Part shown: piece by piece, positions 17,326-26,040 of the stretch
Layout of the letters: each line of letters opens with the position of its first letter
Numbering within the stretch: position 1 is the first letter of the stretch
Source: Francisella uliginis
Lineage (GTDB): Bacteria > Pseudomonadota > Gammaproteobacteria > Francisellales > Francisellaceae
Direction of reading: 5' to 3'
DNA: 64,000 nucleotides
Assembly (NCBI RefSeq): GCF_001895265.1
Contig: NZ_CP016796.1
Coordinates: forward strand, 1,798,001 to 1,862,000
Position numbers and translations under genes: made by a program
Notes under the pieces: model-generated
The model's database searches: none
What the model saw: only the letters and a program-made list of their open reading frames with translations
Told to the model about the DNA's origin: nothing

Positions 17326-18576
17326 ATGAGCAAATTAAGTATACAAAAAATAATATATATATATCAAAGGAAAGTAATTACTATATACAAGAGGTTAAGT
17401 AAGCTTTTCAAAACTAAATCATTAAGAAAAAGTTTTATAAATAAGACTAAACTCTTAATAACGACCAGTAATATAACTTTAAGATTTATTAAAAAGCATA
17501 GCTTTATTTCAATAGTAATAATACCAACTATGGTATTTGCTTTTTACTATCTTTTCCTAGCAACTCCAAGATATGAAAGTACTGCTATGGTTTCTCTTAA
17601 TCAAAACAATACTGCAGCACCCGTTGACTCTTCTTTAACAAGCCTAATAGGTGCAGGAAGTAGTCCAAACAATGTGCATAGCTATTTATTAATTGACTAT
17701 ATTCAATCTTCACAAATGCTATATTTCCTGCAAAAAGACCTAAACCTAAAAGCAATGTATCAAAGCAATAAAATTGATTTCTTCTCAAGACTATCTAATG
17801 ATGCAGATGATCAGGATTTTCTAAAGTATTATAATAAAATGATATCAACAAGTTATAATGAACAATCAAATGCTATAACTATTAATGTACAAGGTTTCAC
17901 AGCCATACAAGCTAAAAAAATTTTAAGCGATATTGTCAAACGAAGTCAAGATGCTATAGACTATATATCTCATACTCTTGCAGAAAACAGAATGAAATTT
18001 AACCGTGAACAACTTGATGAGATAAAGAAAAGAGCTCTTGATGCTCAAGACCAACTTATTGAATTTCAAAATAAGAAAGGATTTGTTGACCCTGAGAACT
18101 CTGTAACTTCAAAAAGTACGGTTATTGCTGACCTCAAAGGCAGGTTATCTACCGCAGAAACAAAACTAACAAACCTAAAATCATATATGAACCCAGAATC
18201 TAGTGAAATAAAAGCTACTGAGCAAGAAATTTTAGCACTAAAGACACAAATAGATCGCGAAAAAACTGAGTTCTTAGCTGAAGATCCTAAAGATAAAAAA
18301 TCAGAATTAGGAGATCTTGTTTCAAATTATCAGTGGCTAAAACTAAATGCTGAGTTCACAATGACCGAATATCAGTCCGCATTACAATCATTTGAAATGG
18401 CCAAACTTGACAGCCAAAGCCAGCAGAGTTACTTAGTAGATATAGTAAAACCAACCTTACCCGACTACCCTCAATATCCATCAACCATATACAACTTAAT
18501 AACAATCTTTTTGATATTAAGTGCATTATATGGTTTAGGTCGTATGATATTGACAATAATAATTGAAAATAGGTAA
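17326..18576 (+). CDS. kpsE: Capsule export inner-membrane protein KpsE
   Basis: This 416-residue polysaccharide co-polymerase / export protein has a cytoplasmic basic N terminus, one membrane segment at about 60-80 (FISIVIIPTMVFAFYYLFLA), a periplasmic coiled-coil region (about 220-330), and a second membrane segment near the C terminus (about 390-410) after PTLPDYPQYPS. That PxxP-like motif before the last segment is typical of KpsE/CtrB/BexC. It bridges KpsMT and the KpsD channel. The 25-base gap after kpsT fits one operon. Confidence 0.9.
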   Translation: MSKLSIQKIIYIYQRKVITIYKRLSKLFKTKSLRKSFINKTKLLITTSNITLRFIKKHSFISIVIIPTMVFAFYYLFLATPRYESTAMVSLNQNNTAAPVDSSLTSLIGAGSSPNNVHSYLLIDYIQSSQMLYFLQKDLNLKAMYQSNKIDFFSRLSNDADDQDFLKYYNKMISTSYNEQSNAITINVQGFTAIQAKKILSDIVKRSQDAIDYISHTLAENRMKFNREQLDEIKKRALDAQDQLIEFQNKKGFVDPENSVTSKSTVIADLKGRLSTAETKLTNLKSYMNPESSEIKATEQEILALKTQIDREKTEFLAEDPKDKKSELGDLVSNYQWLKLNAEFTMTEYQSALQSFEMAKLDSQSQQSYLVDIVKPTLPDYPQYPSTIYNLITIFLILSALYGLGRMILTIIIENR

Positions 18577-18588
18577 CCCTCAACATAT

Positions 18589-19443
18589 ATGCAAAACACT
18601 TTAGAAAATCCAGTTTTCCTTGAAGGTAAAGGTCTACACAATGGTAAGAAAAATAAAATAATTATTTCTCCTGCCCCTATAAATACAGGTATAGTTTTTT
18701 GTGTAAAAGGCAAACAAATACTAACCAATTATGCACAAGTACTTCATAAACCACTATGCACTTGTCTTGCATATAACCAAAATATCTATATTCGTACAGT
18801 TGAACACTTATTAGCTACATTATATTCTGCTGAAATAGATAATGCATATATATATACCAATGATTCAGAAATACCATTATTAGATGGAAGCTGCATAGAC
18901 TTATACAAAAGCATTAAAGCAGCGGGAATGAATTCATTCCCCAATGCTCCTCAAAAGATATTAAAAATAAAAAAAACAATTGCGTATAGAAAAGATAACC
19001 GCTACATAAAGACCTGCCCGAGCAAAACTTTCAAAATTAACTTACAAATAAAGCCAAAGTGTGGCTATCAAAACTATAACAATGAAATCAGTCCCAAACT
19101 ATTAATTGATGAGTGCATTGATGCTAGGACATTTGGCCCATTATACAAAGGTATGTTAGCAAAAGTTTTAACTAAATTCTCAAATACACCTTGTGCTCAA
19201 GGAGCTAACTGGAGAAACTCCATACTACTAACAAAAAACAGATCTATTATAAAAGGTGGATTACGCTATAATAATGAGCATGTTAGACATAGAGTGATGG
19301 ATCTAGTAGGAGACTTAATGCTATGTGGCTCAAGACATATTCAAGGATATTTTGAAACATACAGTACTTCACATGAGATGAACACTGAACTTTTAAAAAA
19401 GATATTTAGTGATGAAAGTAATTATGAATGGATAATTACATAA
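18589..19443 (+). CDS. LpxC-family metal deacetylase paralogue in the capsule exporter operon
   Basis: The 284-residue protein belongs to the UDP-3-O-acyl-N-acetylglucosamine deacetylase family. Early segments LEGKGLHNGK, VEHLLATL (E72, H73), SEIPLLDGS and DARTFGP are family hallmarks. VRHRVMDLVGDL gives H234 and D238 as the other zinc ligands and D242, and STSHEMNTELL gives the catalytic H262. All residues known to be needed in E. coli LpxC are therefore present. It starts 12 bases after kpsE. Housekeeping lpxC normally sits with cell-division genes. It is shorter than E. coli LpxC (305 residues) and diverged, so it is probably a specialised deacetylase acting on a capsule lipid or sugar precursor. 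A second lipid A enzyme is the alternative. Confidence 0.85.
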   Translation: MQNTLENPVFLEGKGLHNGKKNKIIISPAPINTGIVFCVKGKQILTNYAQVLHKPLCTCLAYNQNIYIRTVEHLLATLYSAEIDNAYIYTNDSEIPLLDGSCIDLYKSIKAAGMNSFPNAPQKILKIKKTIAYRKDNRYIKTCPSKTFKINLQIKPKCGYQNYNNEISPKLLIDECIDARTFGPLYKGMLAKVLTKFSNTPCAQGANWRNSILLTKNRSIIKGGLRYNNEHVRHRVMDLVGDLMLCGSRHIQGYFETYSTSHEMNTELLKKIFSDESNYEWIIT

Positions 19444-19450
19444 AATCACT

Positions 19451-20536
19451 TTATGAAACATTAAGCCTACCATTCAAACAACTTTTATTAGTCACAAAAG
19501 AATTTGGTGTAACATTTACTTTATGTCCCTGAAGATCTTTATCTACTAACAATTTCCAACAAGTATTATCCTTAGGCAGTAGTACTGTATGAGTTCCATT
19601 ATTCTCAATTTTAATCTTTTTAATATCTCCTTCTTTACTTATAAGATCTAAAGTTGCTTGCTTGCCTTTAGGTAGATCTGAAACTGCAATATCAACTCTT
19701 TCTGTAGCAGTTGACCAACTTTCAAAATCAAGATTAACATTAGTAGTTTTATCTTTATTTATTACGACAGTCTTAGGAAGAGCCTTAATAAGCTTTCCCC
19801 CATTAACAACTTTGCCAGTTTGTATAATATATTCAGTCCCCTTATTTGATTTTACAGGAAGATCACTTAATAGTGTTTTAGAGTTTAAAGCTAGTTTGCC
19901 TTTAGATACTATATCTCCAGATATATTTTTAATAGTATAAGGTACATACTTTAGACTAGAACCTGAAGATAGCTTGATTTTAGCATTAATATTAACTGAA
20001 CCAGCATCAATATTTTTAAAATAAACATTTATACTTTTCTTTCCTTCACGTCTAACGTTAGTTTCAGATGGATACGAATATCCTATATTTGATCCTATAT
20101 TTGCTACATTTACTTTAATAGTTCCAGGCTCAACTTTTAATTTAGTAGAATCGCCCCACCCAACACTATCTAGCTTTGCAATCTGAGTATTATTCTCATA
20201 AATAGTAACGAATGGTTTTACTCGAGTATTAATAGATGATGGTTTTTGAGGCATTGTAATTAACAGTACTGGCTTATCAATATTCTTACAAAACATCCAA
20301 TATTTATTTTCTTCTGGAGATTTGCTGGTCCACCAATCTCCTTTAAGCTCATATATTTTATCTTTAAACTTAATAAACTGTCCTTCTGAGTAACCATTCC
20401 AATTACCTTTATCGATACCTTTATAGATGGGAATATCTTCAGGAATAGAGTCACAATTTCGTGAATACAACTCTTTTGCATATAAAGAACCAAAACTTAC
20501 TAACAAGCCTATAGATAAAAAAATTCTCTTTTTCAT
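19451..20536 (-). CDS. Secreted protein with CBM5/12-like chitin-binding-type domain
   Basis: The 361-residue product starts with a clear signal peptide (RIFLSIGLLVSFGSLYAKE). Residues about 36-85 have the small carbohydrate-binding pattern of the CBM5/12 class: aromatic residues in GNWNGYSEGQFIKFKDKIY followed by a WWTSKSPEENKYWMFC segment. Residues about 95-360 are beta-rich and not assigned. They resemble repeated Ig-like or fibronectin-like units ending with NKSCLNGRLNVS. Similar two-part architecture is seen in the protein at the end of this window. It is convergent with the LpxC paralogue (seven bases apart) and lies about 100 bases upstream of kpsD2 in the same direction. A link with the capsule is possible but only by position. 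Confidence 0.6.
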   Translation of the reverse strand: MKKRIFLSIGLLVSFGSLYAKELYSRNCDSIPEDIPIYKGIDKGNWNGYSEGQFIKFKDKIYELKGDWWTSKSPEENKYWMFCKNIDKPVLLITMPQKPSSINTRVKPFVTIYENNTQIAKLDSVGWGDSTKLKVEPGTIKVNVANIGSNIGYSYPSETNVRREGKKSINVYFKNIDAGSVNINAKIKLSSGSSLKYVPYTIKNISGDIVSKGKLALNSKTLLSDLPVKSNKGTEYIIQTGKVVNGGKLIKALPKTVVINKDKTTNVNLDFESWSTATERVDIAVSDLPKGKQATLDLISKEGDIKKIKIENNGTHTVLLPKDNTCWKLLVDKDLQGHKVNVTPNSFVTNKSCLNGRLNVS

Positions 20537-20634
20537 AAATTTATTTCAATAACCTTACTTTAAAAATTAAAGATATTTTAGAGAAAATACTTATCACATA
20601 CAATAAATATTAAGCGCTATAAAGATTATATAGG

Positions 20635-22467
20635 TTACACAGGAGCAATAAATACTCTAGCAGCAAACGCTATCTGGAATACTATCTGCGCTATTGTCGC
20701 CATTATAGGCAACGCCTCAGACATACCCTCATTAGGAACTATTATCTGATCCCCAGGCCTAACCGCCACAGAATGTGAGAAGAATGATGAGAACATACCC
20801 ATACTAACCTTCTCAGCAGTGCCATCTTCATGTAGCAATAATACATACCCTGTCTCAGCACTCGGAGTATAACCACCAACTGCATTTATATAATCTTCTA
20901 TACCAAACTTCTTATTATAATTAATCGCCATAGGCGCCATAACCTGGCCGCTAATTGTAATAACTTGATTCTCATTTGGTATATTAATAACATCATTGTT
21001 CTGTAACGCTATTTGCGCCCATTTATCCTTAGGCCCAACAATAACCTGACCTTTCGGCTGAACTTTCTTAGCTTTTGCTACAAATGTAGATACTAAGCCA
21101 GCATATTGCTGTTGCATCGCTAAACCATCTTTCGTCAATGCACTCTTTGTGTATGCTTGTTGCTCAAGATAATTTAAACTAGCATCTATAGCAGCCTTCT
21201 GTGCCGCAGCTACACTCTTTCTAAACAACTGTAAATTATTAACATCTGCCGTTGACCTAAATTTCAACTTCTCAACCACATCTTCCAATGTAGTCCCTAA
21301 AGGAACAACAAACTGATGTGGCCCTAAAATAGCTCCACTTACAGAAACTGTTAACTGTTTAATATTTTGATCCGATGTCAATGTAACATCCTCACCACCT
21401 TCTATTGTTTGACCTGCAACATCACTCAATGGAATATATTTATTTGTAGGATTTAACCCTCTATTATCTTCAATCAACGCATACGTTGCATCAGGCTTAA
21501 CTCCTGCTAGCTTAATCAAACTAGATAAATCAAACTTACCATCTTTAGGCTCATATAGAGCAGGCGTCTTAACCTGACCTATAACACTAATAGATGATTC
21601 CTTAGGTCTAACAACTATACTATCTCCTTGCTGAAGCTGAGAAAATGGCATAACACCATCTAATAAAAAATTATATAAATCTATATGCGATATCACTTTA
21701 CCGTTTCTAACCAAATCAATATTTCTATAGCTACCTTGAGATGGTATGACTCCTCCTGCTTGACATAAAAAATAAAGTATGGAATCCGATGACATACCAT
21801 CATACAAACCTGGTTTTGCTACATATCCAGATACAAAAATTTGTACCAGTTGAGCACTCATTAAATGAGCGTATGCTGTGACATTCTTCTCAAAAGTTTT
21901 CTTCAACGCTGTACTTATAACATTATTAAGCTCTTTATTAGGAATATCTTCAACGTGTACTGGACCTACTTTAGGGATAAATATATTACCTTGACTATCA
22001 ACTTCAACAACAGCTGTATACTCAAAAGCCCCCCATAAAGATAATGATATCTTATCTCCTATACTTATCACATAATTTGGATTAAATAAAGCAATCTGAG
22101 GTAATCCTAAGCATTGATTACTAAATAAATTAGCCCCAAATACATTCAAATGCATTAGTTGACCAATATTGTCTTCATTTATAACCTTGTTAGAAAACTG
22201 ACTACCATCCTTATCCTCTATCCTGTGTCCAGGATCCATCGCCGTAACTGATGCTAAACCTGCATTTTGTAAGCCAGCAGTTGATCCAGAAGACATTTTT
22301 TGTGCATTAGGATACTTGCCACCTTGACCAAAATCAAGCTGTCCAGTAAGCGAATTCGCAGAAGCGCCAGCACTAGTTAAGGCATCAGCATTAGCTTGTG
22401 ACAGCGTAAAAAATAAAAAAATAAAAAATATTATAATATTTTTTTTAAGACAAATAACTTCTTTCAT
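20635..22467 (-). CDS. kpsD: KpsD/Wza-type capsule export protein, copy 2
   Basis: This 610-residue paralogue of the protein at 13913-15706 is almost identical from the segment AGLASVTAMDPGHRIEDKDG to the C terminus, with a different leader (ICLKKNIIIFFIFLFFTLSQANA signal peptide and a Ser/Gly-rich stretch). Differences between copies are scattered conservative changes such as VTAYAHLMSAQLVQIF against VTVYANLMSAQPVQVF. It is divergent from kpsS. Two copies in one locus may give dosage, alternative partners or a reservoir for conversion. Confidence 0.9.
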   Translation of the reverse strand: MKEVICLKKNIIIFFIFLFFTLSQANADALTSAGASANSLTGQLDFGQGGKYPNAQKMSSGSTAGLQNAGLASVTAMDPGHRIEDKDGSQFSNKVINEDNIGQLMHLNVFGANLFSNQCLGLPQIALFNPNYVISIGDKISLSLWGAFEYTAVVEVDSQGNIFIPKVGPVHVEDIPNKELNNVISTALKKTFEKNVTAYAHLMSAQLVQIFVSGYVAKPGLYDGMSSDSILYFLCQAGGVIPSQGSYRNIDLVRNGKVISHIDLYNFLLDGVMPFSQLQQGDSIVVRPKESSISVIGQVKTPALYEPKDGKFDLSSLIKLAGVKPDATYALIEDNRGLNPTNKYIPLSDVAGQTIEGGEDVTLTSDQNIKQLTVSVSGAILGPHQFVVPLGTTLEDVVEKLKFRSTADVNNLQLFRKSVAAAQKAAIDASLNYLEQQAYTKSALTKDGLAMQQQYAGLVSTFVAKAKKVQPKGQVIVGPKDKWAQIALQNNDVINIPNENQVITISGQVMAPMAINYNKKFGIEDYINAVGGYTPSAETGYVLLLHEDGTAEKVSMGMFSSFFSHSVAVRPGDQIIVPNEGMSEALPIMATIAQIVFQIAFAARVFIAPV

Positions 22468-22659
22468 ACTCTTACAAAATAGAATTATTAAATAAAAATC
22501 GATTTGACATTATCTCTTAAAATCTGTCTTTTTTCAAATCTTTATTTACAACAAACATGCTCATATTTATTAAATAATTTCAAAACAAATAAAATAAAAA
22601 TGCTACAATAATACTAATATCACTTCTTAAGTTCTCTAAAAGATTTTATATAGTTATAG
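22468..22659. promoter_or_regulatory. Divergent intergenic region between kpsD2 and kpsS
   Basis: These 192 AT-rich bases separate two diverging capsule genes, so they must contain the start of the kpsS-SDR-sulfatase operon and of kpsD2. Runs of A and T dominate (CAAAACAAATAAAATAAAAA near 22580). A convincing promoter pair, ops element or hairpin was not found. Confidence 0.45.
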
Positions 22660-23883
22660 ATGATGCATACAAAAATTCCATTTAAAAGAAGTTTCTTATT
22701 TCTGCAAGGACCTATATCCCCTTTCTTTAATGAGTTGGCTCATGAACTATGCCGAGAAGGTTATAGTAGAATTTACAAGTTACAATTATGCAATAGTGAC
22801 AGTTTATGGTGGGATTTTGCACTAATACCTTATAAAGGTACACTTACAAATTTTGAAGATTTTATAGGAAATACTTTAAGAGCTTCAAATATAACAGATA
22901 TCTTATTATTAGGAGATTGTCGCCCTTATCACATTAAGGCAATACAAGTAGCTAAATCCATGGGTATTAACACCTGGATCTTTGAGGAAGGGTATATAAG
23001 GCCAAATACAATAACATTAGAATATAATTCTGGCGCAAATAACTATAGTAAAACCCCAAAAAACAGAGAATTCTATAAATCATACAAGCCACTTAGAAAA
23101 TACCCATTAATAAGAGTCCAAAACTCTTTGTTTACACGTTTAAAGTGGGACTTAAACTATCATGTTATAAATATTTTAAACTTTTTCTATTTTAGGAACT
23201 ACAGACATCATAGAAAAGCAAAAATATATAGAGAATACATAGGTTGGATACGACGTTTTAGTAAAAAAGAAATAACAACAAGATTTTATCTACCTAAGCA
23301 GTTAGAATACTTAAAAGATAAAAAATTTTTCTTAGTGCCCCTCCAATTAAGTCATGATTTCCAGATAATAGAGCACTCAAGGTATAGCTCAACTTTAGAA
23401 ATGATAGATGAAGTCATCAATAATTTTGACCAACACACATCTAGTGAAATATACTTAGTATTTAAGATTCACCCCTTTGACACTTTAATAGTTGATAGCG
23501 TAAAGTATATTAAGAAAAAACTTAAGAAGGAAAAACACTTAAAAAAAAGAGTTCTAGTACTAGATGGAGGACACTTACCAACACTTATTGATCAATCAAA
23601 AGGAGTTATAGTAATAAATAGTACAGTGGGGTTACAGTCATTATCTCATGGAAAGCCTACAAAAGCCTTGGGTAATGCAATATATAACTTTGAAGGTCTA
23701 ACAGATATGCAGCCATTAGAAAACTTTTGGAAAAATCCTAAAAAACCTAATCCAAAACTAGTTCATGATTTTAAAAAATATTTACTAGATCAAAATCAGT
23801 TTAATGGTGGCTTTTATAGTAAACATGGAATAAGTATTGCCATACCTTTTGTAACTCAAAAAATATTAGAAGTAAATTTATAA
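22660..23883 (+). CDS. kpsS: KpsS-family capsule beta-Kdo transferase
   Basis: The 407-residue protein belongs to the KpsS/LipB family, which places the first beta-Kdo on the lipid acceptor of group 2 capsules. The opening FLFLQGPISPFFNELAHELC and WDFALIPY segments, LLLGDCRPYH about 87-96, WIFEEGYIRPNTITLE about 109-124, FKIHPFD about 270, and INSTVGLQSLSHGKPTKALG about 320-339 are family landmarks. With kpsC at the left edge it forms the C/S pair that marks group 2 capsules. It overlaps the next gene by one base. ATG at 22660 follows another ATG three bases later, so the exact start is open by one codon. Confidence 0.92.
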   Translation: MMHTKIPFKRSFLFLQGPISPFFNELAHELCREGYSRIYKLQLCNSDSLWWDFALIPYKGTLTNFEDFIGNTLRASNITDILLLGDCRPYHIKAIQVAKSMGINTWIFEEGYIRPNTITLEYNSGANNYSKTPKNREFYKSYKPLRKYPLIRVQNSLFTRLKWDLNYHVINILNFFYFRNYRHHRKAKIYREYIGWIRRFSKKEITTRFYLPKQLEYLKDKKFFLVPLQLSHDFQIIEHSRYSSTLEMIDEVINNFDQHTSSEIYLVFKIHPFDTLIVDSVKYIKKKLKKEKHLKKRVLVLDGGHLPTLIDQSKGVIVINSTVGLQSLSHGKPTKALGNAIYNFEGLTDMQPLENFWKNPKKPNPKLVHDFKKYLLDQNQFNGGFYSKHGISIAIPFVTQKILEVNL

Positions 23884-24641
23884 TGAACATACTTATTGTT
23901 GGGGCATCACGCGGAGTAGGCAAGCATATAGCATTAAACTATGCTACCAAAGGTAATAATCTAATTCTTATCGCACGCAATGAAGAAAGTCTAAAAGAAG
24001 TACAAGATAAGTGCCAAAAAACTGGCGTAGGCTCAATAGGCTATTTTCCTTGTGATGTGACTAATACAAAAAACTTATCTGATATACTACAAAAAATCTT
24101 ATCAAAACACCCAATTGATTTATGCATTTATGCAGCAGGTATAACATCACTTATAAATAATAATGAATTTGAAGACTTATACCATTGTGATAAATTATTA
24201 AAAACGAATCTAAACGGTGCTATTACTGTAACAAACTATCTATTACCAAAAATGTTAGAAAGAAATATAGGACATATTGTTTATTTTTCTTCTTTAGCCT
24301 CATACTACGGTATGGGATACTCTCCATCTTACTGTGCAAGCAAAGCTGGTATTCGAGTATATGCAGAGTCTGTAAGACAATATTGCTATAAAACTAATAT
24401 TAATATCTCTGTAATTACAATGGGATTTGTTAAATCTAATATGAGTGAGCAGTTTATAAGGCCCAAACCGTTTCTGATATCTACAGAGAAAGCCGCCAGA
24501 TATATTTATAAAAAAATAAATGCTCGAAAAGCTTATATCCGTTTTCCTTTTATCCTACAAATTGCAATAAGAATACAAAGTATTCTTCCATATAAAATAG
24601 CTGATTGGTTTATGATTAAATCAGGATATGGTAGAAAATAA
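23883..24641 (+). CDS. Short-chain dehydrogenase/reductase (RkpH-like context)
   Basis: This 252-residue classical SDR has GASRGVGKHIA at 7-17 for the cofactor loop, YAAGI about 83-87, a catalytic Ser in FSSLAS (about 136-140) and Y150-x3-K154 in the active site. The last 40 residues are hydrophobic and basic, as in SDRs that reduce membrane lipids such as 3-ketosphinganine reductases. It sits between kpsS and the sulfatase-fold gene and overlaps the latter by 14 bases. In the rhizobial rkp-1 region an SDR gene occupies the same functional set. I infer reduction of the ketone left by the oxoamine synthase. Confidence 0.8.
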   Translation: MNILIVGASRGVGKHIALNYATKGNNLILIARNEESLKEVQDKCQKTGVGSIGYFPCDVTNTKNLSDILQKILSKHPIDLCIYAAGITSLINNNEFEDLYHCDKLLKTNLNGAITVTNYLLPKMLERNIGHIVYFSSLASYYGMGYSPSYCASKAGIRVYAESVRQYCYKTNINISVITMGFVKSNMSEQFIRPKPFLISTEKAARYIYKKINARKAYIRFPFILQIAIRIQSILPYKIADWFMIKSGYGRK

Positions 24642-26040
24642 TATGTATATGCTAGTAGAGAATAACTTAGATATAATCATAGTTGGTTGTCTATTACTGC
24701 TTATTAATTTAAGTATTAATGGTTTATCCACTCGTAGTTTTTACAATACATTAGCCATTTGCTGGCTATATACACTTATCGATTCAATCATATTAAATGA
24801 CTTTTTAAGCTTATGCATAATAATATTATTATTGAGTATAGTCATCATGATTGATATAACAAAACGTAAAATCTTAAAGGAACACTTTCATTATGAAGAT
24901 ATTTTTCTCTATAGTCAGGTATTTCGTTTCCCTAAATTTTATATTCCTTTTGTAGGGACTGTAAAGTTCTTTTTGATCGCTATTACAATAACTCTTACTT
25001 CAATAGTTATTGTTTATCTTTGTTATTTATGGAGAGACCCTTTTAACTACACAACGTTTATAACTAATTTAATTTTATTCTTATTACTAAGCCTGGCAAC
25101 ACTAATAATCAAAACGCTATATAAAAATAATTCCTTTAAAGAAAATATTAAAGATCTAGGCTTAATTATGAGCCTTTTATTTTACGCAAGTCAAAGAACA
25201 CCTAGAAAGTTTAATCCTAAAATATCAAACCTAGATAGTAAAAAACCAAAAACTATATTAGCTATTCAATCTGAATCTTTTATAGTAACAAATCAATTAT
25301 TTGACTACCCAGCCTCTGATAAGGCTATACAAGGAAAATTAAATGTTCCTTGTTATGGAGCATATACTATGCGCTCAGAATTTTCTTTCTTGACAGGGGT
25401 TTCACCCGATCAACTAAAACATCACTCTTTTAATCCTTATAGGAAAATATATAAACATATCTCTAATAGTTATATAAAACAGCTAAAAGATGATGGGTAC
25501 TACTGTGTAGTTATTCATCCTTTTAAAAAAGCTTTTTTTAATCGTAATAAGGTTTTTAATCATCTTGGCTTCGATGAGTTTATTGACGAATCAGTATTTA
25601 AAAAAACTGATATATTTACTTCAGACTCAGACTTAAATGAATTTGTACATGATTTTTTAAAAATAAATAAAGATAGAAAATTATTTGCTTTTGTAATAAC
25701 AATTGCAGGACATGGTCCATACACATTACCTCGCCAAGATCCAAAAAAATATCAGGCAAAATCAGGAAATGATGAAGTAGATACATATTTAGACTTAAAT
25801 TTTAAAGCTAATGAAATGCTAAAATCATTACTAAAGAGCTCTAATAAGGACACTCTTCTAATATGGTACGGTGATCATAAGCCAAGCATATCAAAGTATA
25901 ATCTATCTCAAACTGATTACTATAAAACAGATTATTTTATTTCTTTTGGAGAAAACAATAATTACTATAAGAGTAAACAAGATATTGATGTTGAAAATTT
26001 ACTTAAATTTAGTTTAGATCAGTATCAGCTTTTAAAATAA
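24628..26040 (+). CDS. Membrane sulfatase-fold phosphotransferase, LtaS-like (RkpI-like context)
   Basis: The 470-residue protein has about five N-terminal membrane segments (residues 15-165) followed by a periplasmic alkaline-phosphatase/sulfatase-fold domain. Predicted metal and nucleophile residues line up with lipoteichoic acid synthases: E216 in QSESF, T247 in YGAYTMRSEFSFLTG, H362 in AGHGPY, and D416-H417 in WYGDHKP. A Thr nucleophile favours transfer of a phosphoglycerol or phosphoethanolamine group over sulfate hydrolysis. It overlaps the SDR gene by 14 bases and its 3' end overlaps the convergent formyltransferase gene by 16 bases. It may decorate the lipid anchor or glycan with glycerol phosphate. 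Confidence 0.8.
   Translation: MVENNMYMLVENNLDIIIVGCLLLLINLSINGLSTRSFYNTLAICWLYTLIDSIILNDFLSLCIIILLLSIVIMIDITKRKILKEHFHYEDIFLYSQVFRFPKFYIPFVGTVKFFLIAITITLTSIVIVYLCYLWRDPFNYTTFITNLILFLLLSLATLIIKTLYKNNSFKENIKDLGLIMSLLFYASQRTPRKFNPKISNLDSKKPKTILAIQSESFIVTNQLFDYPASDKAIQGKLNVPCYGAYTMRSEFSFLTGVSPDQLKHHSFNPYRKIYKHISNSYIKQLKDDGYYCVVIHPFKKAFFNRNKVFNHLGFDEFIDESVFKKTDIFTSDSDLNEFVHDFLKINKDRKLFAFVITIAGHGPYTLPRQDPKKYQAKSGNDEVDTYLDLNFKANEMLKSLLKSSNKDTLLIWYGDHKPSISKYNLSQTDYYKTDYFISFGENNNYYKSKQDIDVENLLKFSLDQYQLLK

Noticed and set aside
18589-19443. Housekeeping lpxC
   Set aside because: Position after kpsE, divergence and shorter length favour a specialised paralogue. This is kept as an alternative only.
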